34,471 nt of DNA from Fumia sp045645505 (GTDB lineage: Bacteria; Bacillota; Clostridia; Oscillospirales; Ruminococcaceae): positions 1-34,471 of the forward strand of contig JAZRIW010000021.1 of the NCBI GenBank assembly GCA_045645505.1, in the 5' to 3' direction. Positions within the stretch are counted from its first letter, which is position 1; each line of letters begins with the position of its first letter. The position numbers and the translations under genes were made by a program. The notes beneath the pieces are model-generated. The model was not told the origin of the DNA. It saw only the letters and a list, made by a program, of their open reading frames with translations, and searched no databases. Below are positions 8,877-17,509 of this stretch, in pieces.

Positions 8877-10847
8877 TCACACCTGATACTGTTGACGAAG
8901 CATTACATGGTCCTGATATTCCTTATCAAGCTCAACAAAATATGCACTCCATCCCCATATTCTTACAACAAGCTGTCTGTGTTTTTCAGGATGTGCCTGA
9001 GCATCCTTCATAAGTTCGGTATTAACAGCATTCAGCTGAAGCTGATGTCCGCCCATATCCACATATGCTTTAACAAGCGTCGCAATCTTATTTATAGATT
9101 CTTCATTTTCAAACATTGAACCGGCAAACTCAAGCGTCAGAGGGCCTCCATTTATCGCTTCACTGAAATCAGGCTTTGTAAATGATTTTATTACAGAAAA
9201 TGGTCCTTTAATTTTTGCAAACAGACTTGCGGAAAAATTAGTCCCAAAAGGCTCACCGTTTCGTCTGCCGTCAGGAGATGCTCCTATCTCATCGGCATGC
9301 CACAAATAGTACATGGCACTTCCTGTTCCTGCTCTGAATATTCCGCCACGACAATTTTTTCTGCCTTTTAAGCTATTGGAAAATGCCTTTAAAAGCATTA
9401 CCGCTTTTTCATCTGCATCATCTTCATCATTACCCATTTTAGGCGCCTCATAACGAAGAATCGGAAGTATTTCAGAATGCTTTTTAAAATCAGAATCAAC
9501 TGCTTCTATTAACTCCTGCTTTGAAATTGTTTTATCTTTATATACATACTTTTCAATAACAGCAAGTGAATCTGCCGCAGTTGCAATACCTGTACCATGA
9601 ATGCCGAAATTATTATATTTTCCGCCTTCATAAATATTAAAGTCCATCATAACATTCATAAATGGTGATGGTACAAACCATAAATCCTTTATAGAATTAC
9701 AGATAATATCTGTTTCTTTACTTATTTCCTTTTTTAAGCATTCTGCAAATTCTTCAAATGTTTCGCAACTGAGTAAATCTTTATGTAAACATCTATCTAC
9801 TACTTTTGGAAAAGAAAGTGCACCAATATTTGCAACATCTGCACCGACCTTTGGAATAATAAATTCCCAACAAGCTGCAATAGCATAATTTCTGGCATCT
9901 TTCAAATCATATCCAAGCTTTAAAAGCCCATCTATAACCACATCATCATTTGAATACTGTGGAAAACCAAGTCCTGCCTTTGTAAGCCTTGTTCCAAGTT
10001 CATAAACTTCAAGGGGTGTATTTTTATTTACTCTTAAATTTATTTTGGGATCAATCATCAAAAGGTTTTCACTTGCCTTTAAACACAACTTAGAAAGAAG
10101 ATTAAATACTTCATTTCCATTTTCATCCATTCCACCGAGAACCATACTCTGCCCATTATCGCCCTGCTGAACACCGACATAAAGATCGCTGTCCTTGTTA
10201 AATGACAAAAAGAAATCCTCCAAAAGCTCAAGTGCCGTTTCCTCAGTATAAATGCCGTTATCCATATCTGCTTTTAAATATGGATACATATATTTATCAA
10301 ATCTGCCACAGGTGTTATGATAATTTCCTTCAAGCCACAAACTGAAATGAATTATTCTGAAAAACTGCAAAGCTTCACGGAAATTTGTAGCACCATATCT
10401 TGGCACTCGTTCGAAAACCGCTTCTATATCACTTCTGCCTTGCTTTTTTGCTTCTTCTTTGTATCTGTCGGCGAGACCTATAATTGCATCGATACAGCGC
10501 TTTCCATATTCATCTGATGTTTCATATTTTGCTAAAAGGCCACATTTGATAACCTCTTCATAATCAGGAGAAAGATTTGACAAATACCCAAGTTCATGAA
10601 TATAGTGCTTTGATTTAATATCATTCCATTCTGATTGTGTGAATATATCCGGAATATTCTTTGTTGTTCTGACATAACAAATCTGTTCATTTTTTAAAAT
10701 AACCGGTTTTTCAGCATCACACATTCTTTCAAATCTATAAGTCATTCTCTCAACTGCTGTCATACCTTCATCAAATTTTATTTCAATCTCTTTTCTGTAT
10801 TGATGATGTGATTTATTAAGTATATATTTATATAAATCTTTATCCAT
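8877..10847 (-). CDS. Glycyl-radical enzyme, substrate unassigned
   Basis: This 656-residue protein belongs to the PFL-like glycyl-radical family. The C-terminal glycyl loop is VVRIWGWSAYF, with the radical Gly at 632, and the active-site Cys is 326 in AIAACWEF. GRFDKYMYPY and DGRRNGEPFG are family motifs. It is not PFL: there is one active-site Cys rather than Cys-Cys, and the Cys is followed by Trp-Glu. Characterised dehydratases and lyases of this superfamily mostly carry Cys-Val-Glu. The length is also below the ~780-850 residues of those enzymes, the N-terminal part being short. Glu328 keeps the C-X-E arrangement used for acid-base chemistry in dehydratases and lyases. The gene has its own promoter and is coupled to its activase. 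No transporter or downstream pathway gene is nearby, so the substrate remains open. Confidence 0.9.
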   Translation of the reverse strand: MDKDLYKYILNKSHHQYRKEIEIKFDEGMTAVERMTYRFERMCDAEKPVILKNEQICYVRTTKNIPDIFTQSEWNDIKSKHYIHELGYLSNLSPDYEEVIKCGLLAKYETSDEYGKRCIDAIIGLADRYKEEAKKQGRSDIEAVFERVPRYGATNFREALQFFRIIHFSLWLEGNYHNTCGRFDKYMYPYLKADMDNGIYTEETALELLEDFFLSFNKDSDLYVGVQQGDNGQSMVLGGMDENGNEVFNLLSKLCLKASENLLMIDPKINLRVNKNTPLEVYELGTRLTKAGLGFPQYSNDDVVIDGLLKLGYDLKDARNYAIAACWEFIIPKVGADVANIGALSFPKVVDRCLHKDLLSCETFEEFAECLKKEISKETDIICNSIKDLWFVPSPFMNVMMDFNIYEGGKYNNFGIHGTGIATAADSLAVIEKYVYKDKTISKQELIEAVDSDFKKHSEILPILRYEAPKMGNDEDDADEKAVMLLKAFSNSLKGRKNCRGGIFRAGTGSAMYYLWHADEIGASPDGRRNGEPFGTNFSASLFAKIKGPFSVIKSFTKPDFSEAINGGPLTLEFAGSMFENEESINKIATLVKAYVDMGGHQLQLNAVNTELMKDAQAHPEKHRQLVVRIWGWSAYFVELDKEYQDHVMLRQQYQV

Positions 10848-10919
10848 GAATTACACCCTTTCCTGATTACAACAAAATGTTACCATCTATTATTGAGCGG
10901 GCCGTCACTGATTCATTTT

Positions 10920-10948
10920 ATTATATCATAATAAGCCAAAAATCGCAA
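10920..10948 (-). promoter_or_regulatory. Promoter of the glycyl-radical enzyme operon
   Basis: On the minus strand TTGCGA (10948-10943) and a perfect TATAAT (10925-10920) are spaced by 17 bases. The ~65-base leader includes a GC-rich island (GTGACGGCCCGCTC) that stands out against the A/T background. It lacks the ZTP-riboswitch core seen upstream of pflB. Confidence 0.7.
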
Positions 10949-10953
10949 TAAAA

Positions 10954-10983
10954 TTAACATATTTCAGAATTATTTTTCATAAT
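10954..10983 (+). promoter_or_regulatory. Probable promoter of the S1-domain gene
   Basis: TTAACA (10954-10959), an 18-base spacer and CATAAT (10978-10983) face the S1-protein gene and lie back to back with the minus-strand promoter of the glycyl-radical operon. In the leader TTTTTATC and GATAAAAA can pair just before the ribosome site. Confidence 0.45.
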
Positions 10984-11047
10984 ATGTACCACAGAATTTT
11001 TAAAGAAAGGATTTTTATCTTTAAGGGATAAAAACGAGGTGCAGATT

Positions 11048-11968
11048 ATGAATTTTTTACCAGAAGGACTTCTCATTGAAAAAGAAGATAACAAGCGTTG
11101 TTTTGATAATTTAGCTTTTCTTTATGAAGCCATGGCAAAATCAAAGACCTTAGAAGCTAAAGCTTTGGTGTGCGAAGGAAACCATAATCTTATAGTAGAT
11201 TTAGGGGTTATAAAAGGGGTTATACCACGAAACGAAACCGCTATCGGAATTTCAGAAGGTACAACCCGTGACATTGCCATAATATCAAGAGTAAATAAAC
11301 CCGTTTCCTTTAAAATTACCTCTTTTGAACGCGACCCGTCTGGGAAAACAGTTGCCATACTGTCAAGAAAGAAAGCACAACTTGAATGTTATGAAAAATT
11401 TTTATCAAACCTTACCCCCGGTGATATAATTCCGGCAAAAGTAACACATTTAGAACAATTCGGAGCATTTGTTGACATAGGCTGCGGAATAATTTCTCTT
11501 ATACCGATAGATATGATTTCCATTTCAAGAATTTCTCATCCAAAAGACCGATTTTACATAGGTCAGGACATCAAAGTAGTAGTAAAAAACATAGAAAACG
11601 GACGCATTTCGCTTTCACATAAGGAACTTTTAGGTACGTGGGAAGAAAACATTTCACAATTTTCGCCCGGAGAAACAGTAAGCGGTATCATCCGTTCTGT
11701 CGAAGATTACGGAATATTTGTAGAGCTGACTCCAAATCTTGCAGGACTTGCAGAATTAAAAGAAAATGTTTTTCCAGGACAACAAGCAAGTGTTTTTATA
11801 AAAAGTATGATACCCGACAAAATGAAAGTAAAACTGATTATTGTAGATGCTTTTGACGAAAAAACAAAAATATCAAAATTAAATTATTTCATAAATAAGG
11901 GACATATTTCAAACTGGCTTTATTCTCCCAAAGGAAGTGAAAAAGTAATTGAAACAGTATTTGAATAA
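11048..11968 (+). CDS. S1 RNA-binding domain protein (short S1-like)
   Basis: The 306-residue protein has three S1-type OB folds. The first is degenerate (ALVCEGNHNLIVDLGVIKGVIPRNE). The second is clear (GDIIPAKVTHLEQFGAFVDIG to NIENGRISLSHKE) and the third is partial (GETVSGIIRSVEDYGIFVEL). This layout matches the short RpsA-like proteins of Clostridia, which probably bind mRNA; whether it acts as true ribosomal S1 cannot be told. A GTG at 11039 is in frame, but it overlaps the GAGGTG ribosome site, so the ATG at 11048 (6 bases after the site) is the start. It is a single-gene unit ending in a strong bidirectional terminator. Confidence 0.88.
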   Translation: MNFLPEGLLIEKEDNKRCFDNLAFLYEAMAKSKTLEAKALVCEGNHNLIVDLGVIKGVIPRNETAIGISEGTTRDIAIISRVNKPVSFKITSFERDPSGKTVAILSRKKAQLECYEKFLSNLTPGDIIPAKVTHLEQFGAFVDIGCGIISLIPIDMISISRISHPKDRFYIGQDIKVVVKNIENGRISLSHKELLGTWEENISQFSPGETVSGIIRSVEDYGIFVELTPNLAGLAELKENVFPGQQASVFIKSMIPDKMKVKLIIVDAFDEKTKISKLNYFINKGHISNWLYSPKGSEKVIETVFE

Positions 11969-11984
11969 AATGCATACTTATATA

Positions 11985-12018
11985 AAAAACTGCAGAATTT
12001 TAACCTTCTGCAGTTTTT
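11985..12018. terminator. Bidirectional terminator between S1-domain gene and ctpA-like gene
   Basis: AAAAACTGCAGAA and TTCTGCAGTTTTT form a perfect 13-bp inverted repeat with an 8-base loop and T runs on both strands. It sits between two convergent genes and serves both. Confidence 0.9.
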
Positions 12019-12021
12019 ATT

Positions 12022-13209
12022 TTATTTTGATTTTAATACCTCTAATGCTTTCATAAACTGCGGATCGGTATTTTCATCCAAAGTTTCAAAATTAAGCTGT
12101 TGTTCTGTACTGAGTGCAACTTCATAATCAGGCTTTATACCAACCCCATCAAAGTTTATATCGCTACTTGGATTAAAATATGCAACCGTCATTTTAATTG
12201 CTGAACCATCCTCAAGCGGGTATGCTCCTTGCATAATACCTTTACCAAAAGTGGTCTGACCTACAAGTTCAGCCGCCTTAAAATCACGCAAATCCGACAC
12301 AAATAATTCTGCGGCACTTGCAGTTTCACCATTTATAAGACAAACCATAGGCATATCAATATAATTTGAATCAGAAGTATAAACATTTTTAACCTCACCT
12401 TTTTTGTTTATCTCTGAAATAAGATTGCCCTCCGGTAAAAGATAATCAAGAATTTCAACTACGCTTTCCATAAGTCCGCCAGTATTATTTCTAAGATCAA
12501 AAACTATTCCAAGGGCATCCTTTGAACGCAAATCCGAAACTGCATATTTAAAATCATTAACAGTAGATTTATCAAAATTATCAATTTTAATATATCCATA
12601 ATCGCCGACCATTCGATGAGATATAGTCGAACTGCTCATGCTTTTTCTTGACAATTCCACAGTATAATCTTCACCTTCTCTGCGAAGTGTCAAGGAAAGT
12701 TTAGTACCTTCTTCACCTTTGATGTTAGAACTTGCCTGAGTATAACCAATAATTAAAACATCTTCATTATTTACAGCAATAATTAAATCATTTTTTTCTA
12801 TACCCGCTATTGCAGCAGGAGAATCTTCGCTGACATCAGAAACAAGAATATATCCGCTTTCGTCCTTTTGCACAGTAATACCAATACCTACAAGAATACC
12901 TTCATTTCTTTGCTGATAATTCTTATACTCCTCTTGTGTCATATAATCGGCATATGCATCACCAATACCAAGCATATATCCGTCTGCAACATAGTCGAGT
13001 AATTTTTCCTCGTCAATATCACCTAAATACTGATTTCTGACATAGGTATCGATTTCAGATATCTTTTTATAAAGTCTGTCGCGTTCCTCAATATTAGCAA
13101 TTTTAGAATTAAAAACTCCAAGTGAAAAAAACATTGTCAAAGTAAAAGTAACAGTAGCAACAATAGCCATAAAACAAATAGCTACACCTAATGAAATCTT
13201 TTTATTCAC
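12022..13209 (-). CDS. CtpA-type C-terminal processing protease (S41)
   Basis: This 395-residue protein has an N-terminal membrane anchor (about residues 5-27), a PDZ domain (GIGITVQKDESGYILVSDV onward) and an S41 core. The catalytic Ser298 in NGETASAAEL and Lys323 in TTFGKGIMQ are exactly 25 residues apart, as in CtpA. It acts outside the membrane on C-termini of envelope proteins. The frame is open to 13281, but I choose the GTG at 13209: AAAGGAG precedes it by 7 bases, and the hydrophobic signal follows directly. It lies downstream of the M23 hydrolase gene with a hairpin between, and probably belongs to the same envelope group. Confidence 0.92.
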   Translation of the reverse strand: MNKKISLGVAICFMAIVATVTFTLTMFFSLGVFNSKIANIEERDRLYKKISEIDTYVRNQYLGDIDEEKLLDYVADGYMLGIGDAYADYMTQEEYKNYQQRNEGILVGIGITVQKDESGYILVSDVSEDSPAAIAGIEKNDLIIAVNNEDVLIIGYTQASSNIKGEEGTKLSLTLRREGEDYTVELSRKSMSSSTISHRMVGDYGYIKIDNFDKSTVNDFKYAVSDLRSKDALGIVFDLRNNTGGLMESVVEILDYLLPEGNLISEINKKGEVKNVYTSDSNYIDMPMVCLINGETASAAELFVSDLRDFKAAELVGQTTFGKGIMQGAYPLEDGSAIKMTVAYFNPSSDINFDGVGIKPDYEVALSTEQQLNFETLDENTDPQFMKALEVLKSK

Positions 13210-13237
13210 CGTTTTTCTCCTTTCATCATTAAAACGA

Positions 13238-13264
13238 AAGGCTCCATCCGGACGATAGAGCCTT
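13238..13264 (-). terminator. Hairpin between M23 gene and ctpA-like gene
   Basis: On the minus strand AAGGCTC and GAGCCTT pair, continuing through U-G and AUC/GAU to an 11-bp stem with loop GTCCG, followed by TCGTTTTAATG. It looks like a partial terminator that would reduce read-through from the ftsEX-M23 genes into the protease gene. The region 13265-13340 is A/T-rich and has no other clear element. Confidence 0.55.
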
Positions 13265-13340
13265 AATCTTATTTTAATCATTATCCGTTATTGAAAGTTT
13301 ATATATTTTTTATAAAATTAAACCTGTTTTAAAAAATTTT

Positions 13341-14549
13341 TTAATATTTAACAAAATTTGCAGGATCTTTATGAGTACCATTTACACGAACTTCAAAATG
13401 CAGATGAGGTCCGGTAGAATTACCTGTAGAACCAACCAAAGCAATATTCTGACCCTGATGCACACTTTGACCTATACTTACTAAAAGTTTACTTGCATGT
13501 GCATATAAAGTCGAATATCCTCCACCATGATCCACAATGATATAATTACCATAACTGTAATGGTTGGTAGCCTGGATTACCTTTCCGGAGGCAGCAGCGA
13601 CAATATTAGCGCCAAAGACTCCCCCACCTGTAATATCCATACCGCTGTGGAAACCACCCCAACGAGGACCATAAGGTGAAGAAACCCTGCTGAATCCGGG
13701 AAGAGGCCAGATAAATTTATTATTGGAAGTTGTACCGTCAGAGGTGCTTGAAGAATGAGTTTTATACCAATTCTGAAGTTCTGCCTCTACCGCTTTTTCT
13801 TCTGCTAAAACAGCATCGCGATTACTTTGGTACTTATCCTTTAATGCATCAAAATCCTGCATAGCATCTTTACTCTTAGTGTATGCCTTCTGGAGTTCAG
13901 ATTGAGTGCTTTCGATTTCTTTACTTTGAGCGGTAAGCTCTTTTTTCCGTTTTTCAATAGCAGCTTTTTCAGCTTCAATATCTGATTTTTCTTTTTCAAT
14001 ATCAGCTTTTTGAACCTTTAAATCATCAATCAATTGTTTATCATGAGCTGAAATTGCTTTCATCATCTCAACATTTGTAAGAAAATCCGAAAAACTTTCA
14101 GAAGAAATAAGCATTTCTATAGAAGAATTTTCTCCTGCCATATACATCGCTCTCATTCTCTTTTTAAAAGCCTCGTATGTATCGGAAATTTCTATAGTTT
14201 TATTCTCAATATCAATTTCTTTTTGAGCAATTACCTTAGTCATTTCAGCAATATCATCATTGATAGCTGAAACTGTCTGCTCCAAAAGGTTAATTTTCTT
14301 CTGATTCAAAGAAATCTGATTATTTATAGACTGCTGTTTTTTCTTTTCAGCATTGATCTGACTGTTTACACTTGAAAGCTTAGATTGAGCATCATTAAGT
14401 CTTGCCTGAATTTCCTGCTGACGTTTTTGAATATCACTTAATGAAGTGTCAGCAAAAACCACCTTTAAAGGTTCATAAGTAAAGCAAAAACATAAAGTAA
14501 ATATAAGACAACACGCCGCTGTAACAGCAAAAATTTTATTTTTTTTCAC
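13341..14549 (-). CDS. Coiled-coil M23 peptidoglycan hydrolase, EnvC-like FtsEX partner
   Basis: The 402-residue protein has a signal peptide (residues 1-34, cleaved near VFADTS), then about 220 residues of coiled coil rich in Gln, Glu and Lys. A C-terminal LytM/M23 domain follows. The zinc ligands are complete: His301 and Asp305 in HSGMD, and His384 in HLH; His351 and His382 are the catalytic pair. The enzyme is therefore probably active, unlike E. coli EnvC, which is a degenerate amidase activator. The coiled coil should dock on the outer loop of FtsX, encoded 13 bases upstream, so hydrolysis would be gated by FtsE ATPase activity. The start is a GTG behind AAGGAGG. Confidence 0.93.
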   Translation of the reverse strand: MKKNKIFAVTAACCLIFTLCFCFTYEPLKVVFADTSLSDIQKRQQEIQARLNDAQSKLSSVNSQINAEKKKQQSINNQISLNQKKINLLEQTVSAINDDIAEMTKVIAQKEIDIENKTIEISDTYEAFKKRMRAMYMAGENSSIEMLISSESFSDFLTNVEMMKAISAHDKQLIDDLKVQKADIEKEKSDIEAEKAAIEKRKKELTAQSKEIESTQSELQKAYTKSKDAMQDFDALKDKYQSNRDAVLAEEKAVEAELQNWYKTHSSSTSDGTTSNNKFIWPLPGFSRVSSPYGPRWGGFHSGMDITGGGVFGANIVAAASGKVIQATNHYSYGNYIIVDHGGGYSTLYAHASKLLVSIGQSVHQGQNIALVGSTGNSTGPHLHFEVRVNGTHKDPANFVKY

Positions 14550-14562
14550 AATACTCCTCCTT

Positions 14563-15468
14563 CTAAACCTTTAAATGGCCTCTCATACTCATAGCACTTC
14601 CAAAACCACCTACAGTAATACCTGAAATAAGAAAATAACCTAAAATTTTATAAGAAATTTTTCCAAATGGAACAAGGTTATTTGAAATTGAAGAAAGCCA
14701 TGTGTTTAAATCTGAAGAAACTGCATTCAAAAAGATATTATATCCTCCCCAGATGATAAAAAACGCTGCCAATGCTGCAAACAATCCCAAAGCAACTCCT
14801 TCTACCACAAAAGGTATCCTGATAAATAAGTTGTTTGCACCAACATATTTCATAATATTTATTTCTTTACGTCTTGAAAAAACAGATGCCCTGATAGTAT
14901 TAGTTACAATAACCAGAGAAACAATGATAAGTGCTATGATAATCGCACCGCCAAAAGTATTCACCATTGTTCTCACTCTTAACAAAGTGTTACTTAAATC
15001 AGTTGGCGCATCTACCTTTAAAACATGGTCAAACTTTTTGATTTCAGCTAAAATTTCATCAAGCTTTTCGGGCTTTAAAATCTTAGCTCTGAAGGATTCG
15101 GGCAAAAAGTCATTTTCCATACCTTCCATAAGTCCGACGTCTCCGTCTAAATACTTATTGATAACATCATCCATTGCCTGCTCTTTAGAAACATATTCTA
15201 TATCGCCAAGGCCATCAATCTGATTAAGTTTTCCTCTTATAGAAACATTTTCTCCTACCGGAACATCTAATTCCAGAAAGACAACTATCTCATTTTGTTC
15301 ACCGACAAATTTTACGATATTATCCATATTTATACTTATAAGTGAAGCAACACCTACAATAAGCAAACAAGCCATAAGTGTACCTACTGAGGCAATCGAC
15401 ATCATACGGTTGCTCCAAAGATTTCTAATGCCGCTCTTGACAAGATATCTGAAACTACTTGCTCTCAT
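14563..15468 (-). CDS. ftsX: Cell division permease-like protein FtsX
   Basis: The 301-residue protein starts with a cytoplasmic RYLVKSGIRNLWSNRMMSIAS segment and has four membrane helices. A large extracytoplasmic loop (about residues 45-170) lies between the first and second helices. Near its C-terminal third it carries SVFSRRKEINIMKYVGANN, a signature of FtsX. FtsX transmits FtsE ATP hydrolysis to a wall hydrolase outside the cell. The gene overlaps ftsE by 14 bases and is followed by the M23 hydrolase gene, the expected working set. Confidence 0.96.
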   Translation of the reverse strand: MRASSFRYLVKSGIRNLWSNRMMSIASVGTLMACLLIVGVASLISINMDNIVKFVGEQNEIVVFLELDVPVGENVSIRGKLNQIDGLGDIEYVSKEQAMDDVINKYLDGDVGLMEGMENDFLPESFRAKILKPEKLDEILAEIKKFDHVLKVDAPTDLSNTLLRVRTMVNTFGGAIIIALIIVSLVIVTNTIRASVFSRRKEINIMKYVGANNLFIRIPFVVEGVALGLFAALAAFFIIWGGYNIFLNAVSSDLNTWLSSISNNLVPFGKISYKILGYFLISGITVGGFGSAMSMRGHLKV

Positions 15469-16141
15469 AAGTGCCTCCTACATAATCATCAAATACAACC
15501 TGACCTTGTTCAATATTGATAGTTCTACCACCAAAATATTTAACCATATCATGTTCATGGGTTACCATTAAAATAGTGGTACCACATTTATTGATACGTT
15601 TTAATAAATCAACAATTTCATAAGAAAACTCAGGATCAATATTGCCTGTAGGCTCATCTGCAATAATAAGCGAAGGATCATTTACAATTGCCCTTGCAAG
15701 AGCAACTCTTTGTTGTTCACCGCCCGAAACCTCATAAGGATACATACGTGCCTTATGCTTTAAATTCATAAGGTCAAGTACATATGGTACCCGCTGACGA
15801 ATGAATTTAAGAGGTTTATCGATAACACGCAAAGCAAATGCCACATTATCATAGATGGTCATATTGGGAATCAATCTGAAATCCTGAAAAACCACACCTA
15901 TACTTCTTCTGAAATTTGGAATCTGTCCTTCTTTAAGTTTATTTAAATTATATCCGTTTACAATAACCTGCCCCGAAGTCGCAGTTTCCTCACGAAGTAA
16001 AAGCTTTAAAATAGAGCTCTTACCGGCACCTGAAGAACCGACTACAAAAGCAAACTCACCATTATTCACACGAAGATTAATATTTTTTAAAGCTTCTGTT
16101 CCGTTTTTATATTTAAACGAAACATTTATCATATCTATCAT
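15455..16141 (-). CDS. ftsE: Cell division ATP-binding protein FtsE
   Basis: The 228-residue ABC ATPase has Walker A (GSSGAGKSS), the FtsE-typical IGVVFQDFRLIPNMTIYDNVAFAL, the signature VSGGEQQRVALARA, Walker B (LIIADEPTG) and the switch His in TH. FtsE works with FtsX to regulate septal or lateral peptidoglycan hydrolysis. GGAGAGGG lies before the ATG. It is preceded by a CdaR-like regulator gene 85 bases upstream, and two alternative hairpins occupy that gap. Confidence 0.97.
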   Translation of the reverse strand: MIDMINVSFKYKNGTEALKNINLRVNNGEFAFVVGSSGAGKSSILKLLLREETATSGQVIVNGYNLNKLKEGQIPNFRRSIGVVFQDFRLIPNMTIYDNVAFALRVIDKPLKFIRQRVPYVLDLMNLKHKARMYPYEVSGGEQQRVALARAIVNDPSLIIADEPTGNIDPEFSYEIVDLLKRINKCGTTILMVTHEHDMVKYFGGRTINIEQGQVVFDDYVGGTYESK

Positions 16142-16161
16142 ACTACATCCCTCTCCTGAAC

Positions 16162-16201
16162 GCCCTTTTTTTATTTAAAGGGCAGGTAAACTACCTGCCC
16201 T
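16162..16201 (-). terminator. Overlapping hairpins between cdaR-like gene and ftsE
   Basis: On the minus strand AGGGCAGGTA pairs with TACCTGCCCT in a perfect 10-bp stem. The same 3' arm (GCCCTTT) can instead pair with AAAGGGC further on. The two stems exclude each other, and the second ends just before the ftsE ribosome site. The arrangement could be a weak terminator or an attenuation-like switch. Confidence 0.45.
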
Positions 16202-16226
16202 CATTTTATTCCTATACTTTACCGAA

Positions 16227-17312
16227 TCAGAATTTCATAGGATTAGAGGTAAGATATTTCTTAACCATCAATGCAAGTTTAAAAACAATAGCATGGTCAA
16301 ATTCTCTCAAATCAAGTCCGGTAAGCTTTTTGATTTTTTCCAAACGATAAACCAAAGTATTTCTGTGAACGAAAAGCTTTCTTGACGTTTCCGAAACATT
16401 AAGATTATTCTCAAAGAATTTATGGATAGTAAACAGAGTTTCGTGATCCAAAGACTCAATTGAACCGCTTTTGAAAACTTCTCTTAAGAATGTTTCACAT
16501 AAAGTCGTCGGAAGCTGATATACAAGTCTTGCAATACCAAGATTATCATAACTTACAATAGATTCTTCAGTATCAAATACCTTTCCCACTTCAATAGCAA
16601 TCTGTGCTTCTTTAAAAGAACGGGCAAGGTCTTTAATACCGATAACATCAGTACCGATACCAACAACAGCCTTGGTATAAAACTCAGAGCTTAAAGTGTC
16701 CACTATAGAACGTGCAAGTTTTTCTAAATCCTTTGATTCAATACCAGGTTTAGTTTCCTTAACCAAAACAATATCAGTTTCATTGATATTGAAAACAAAA
16801 TCTTTTTGTTTATCGGGGAAAAGATTCTGAATTACTTCATAAGCTGATACATCATTAGAAGATATAATTCTGATGAGTAAAGCAACTCGAGTAACATCAA
16901 CATTAAAATGAAGTTCACGTGCCTTGATATAAATATCCCCTGGAAGAATATTATCCAAAACTACATTTTTAATAAAGTTATTACGGTCATATTTTTCATC
17001 ATAATACTGTTTAATGCTGGAAAGAGAAATAGAAAGAAGCTGAGCATAACGATTTGCAGTTTCATCTGTTCCTTCAACAAAAACAGCATAATCGGCTTTA
17101 ATATGAGGTCCAAAAGGTTTATAGGTATAACCATCCCTAATAAAAATATCGCGGGATTCTCCGAAATCAGCCACATAATAATCGCTGCTTGTTCCAATCT
17201 TTAAGAGGTCACTGCAAGCAATGATTGAAGATGTTTCATCAACTATACCTATAACACGATCAATAGCGTCCCTCATCTGATGGACGATACCCTGAAAAAG
17301 TCGATTTGACAT
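16227..17312 (-). CDS. CdaR/PucR-type helix-turn-helix regulator
   Basis: The 361-residue protein ends with the PucR-type DNA-binding domain: a helix-turn-helix in NNLNVSETSRKLFVHRNTL followed by VYRLEKIKKLTGLDL (about residues 290-345). The middle (about residues 125-250) looks like the GGDEF-like CdaR domain (VALLIRIISSNDVSAYEVI, then AVVGIGTDVIGIKDLARSFKEAQIAI). The N-terminal ~110 residues are a sensory region (IDRVIGIVDETSSIIACSD). The family controls sugar-diacid or purine use elsewhere, but here the gene stands directly before ftsEX, so an envelope role is likely. It has its own promoter and a WalR-like box upstream. The ligand is unknown. Confidence 0.85.
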   Translation of the reverse strand: MSNRLFQGIVHQMRDAIDRVIGIVDETSSIIACSDLLKIGTSSDYYVADFGESRDIFIRDGYTYKPFGPHIKADYAVFVEGTDETANRYAQLLSISLSSIKQYYDEKYDRNNFIKNVVLDNILPGDIYIKARELHFNVDVTRVALLIRIISSNDVSAYEVIQNLFPDKQKDFVFNINETDIVLVKETKPGIESKDLEKLARSIVDTLSSEFYTKAVVGIGTDVIGIKDLARSFKEAQIAIEVGKVFDTEESIVSYDNLGIARLVYQLPTTLCETFLREVFKSGSIESLDHETLFTIHKFFENNLNVSETSRKLFVHRNTLVYRLEKIKKLTGLDLREFDHAIVFKLALMVKKYLTSNPMKF

Positions 17313-17413
17313 AGTTTAATTACCCCTTTTTCCAATATAATATTTTCAAATCAGTACAAGTTTTTTACCACACTTTATGCAGTTTAACTAATAACTAACA
17401 TCATACATTATAC

Positions 17414-17442
17414 ATTTTAACTCTTTTTTATAAAAAAAGCAA
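17414..17442 (-). promoter_or_regulatory. Probable promoter of cdaR-ftsEX-M23
   Basis: On the minus strand TTGCTT (17442-17437), 17 bases and TAAAAT (17419-17414). The leader to the ATG at 17312 is about 95 bases. Confidence 0.5.
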
Positions 17443-17490
17443 GAAAAATTAGGATATTTTTTTAATTTTTTTTCGAAAAAACACGAAAAG

Positions 17491-17507
17491 ATTACAAATC
17501 GGTTACA
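17491..17507 (-). promoter_or_regulatory. WalR-like box upstream of cdaR-ftsEX
   Basis: The minus strand reads TGTAAC-CGATT-TGTAAT, a perfect match to the WalR (YycF) consensus TGTWAH-N5-TGTWAH. It lies 48 bases upstream of the predicted -35 element of the CdaR-like gene. WalR controls wall hydrolases in Firmicutes, which fits the downstream FtsEX-M23 genes. Confidence 0.6.
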
Positions 17508-17509
17508 GA

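Noticed and set aside
8877..10847. Annotation of this glycyl-radical enzyme as pyruvate formate-lyase
   Set aside because: It lacks the Cys-Cys pair and has a non-PflA activase with an Fe-S insert. The true PFL is at 22081-24312.
10848..10948. A second ZTP riboswitch upstream of the unassigned glycyl-radical enzyme
   Set aside because: The leader has a GACGG but no P2 hairpin, no CCGNCTGGGC core and no terminator, so the class is not supported.
14702..15223. 173-codon plus-strand frame inside ftsX
   Set aside because: It is entirely antisense to ftsX, which has full family motifs. Its composition reflects the complement of hydrophobic codons.
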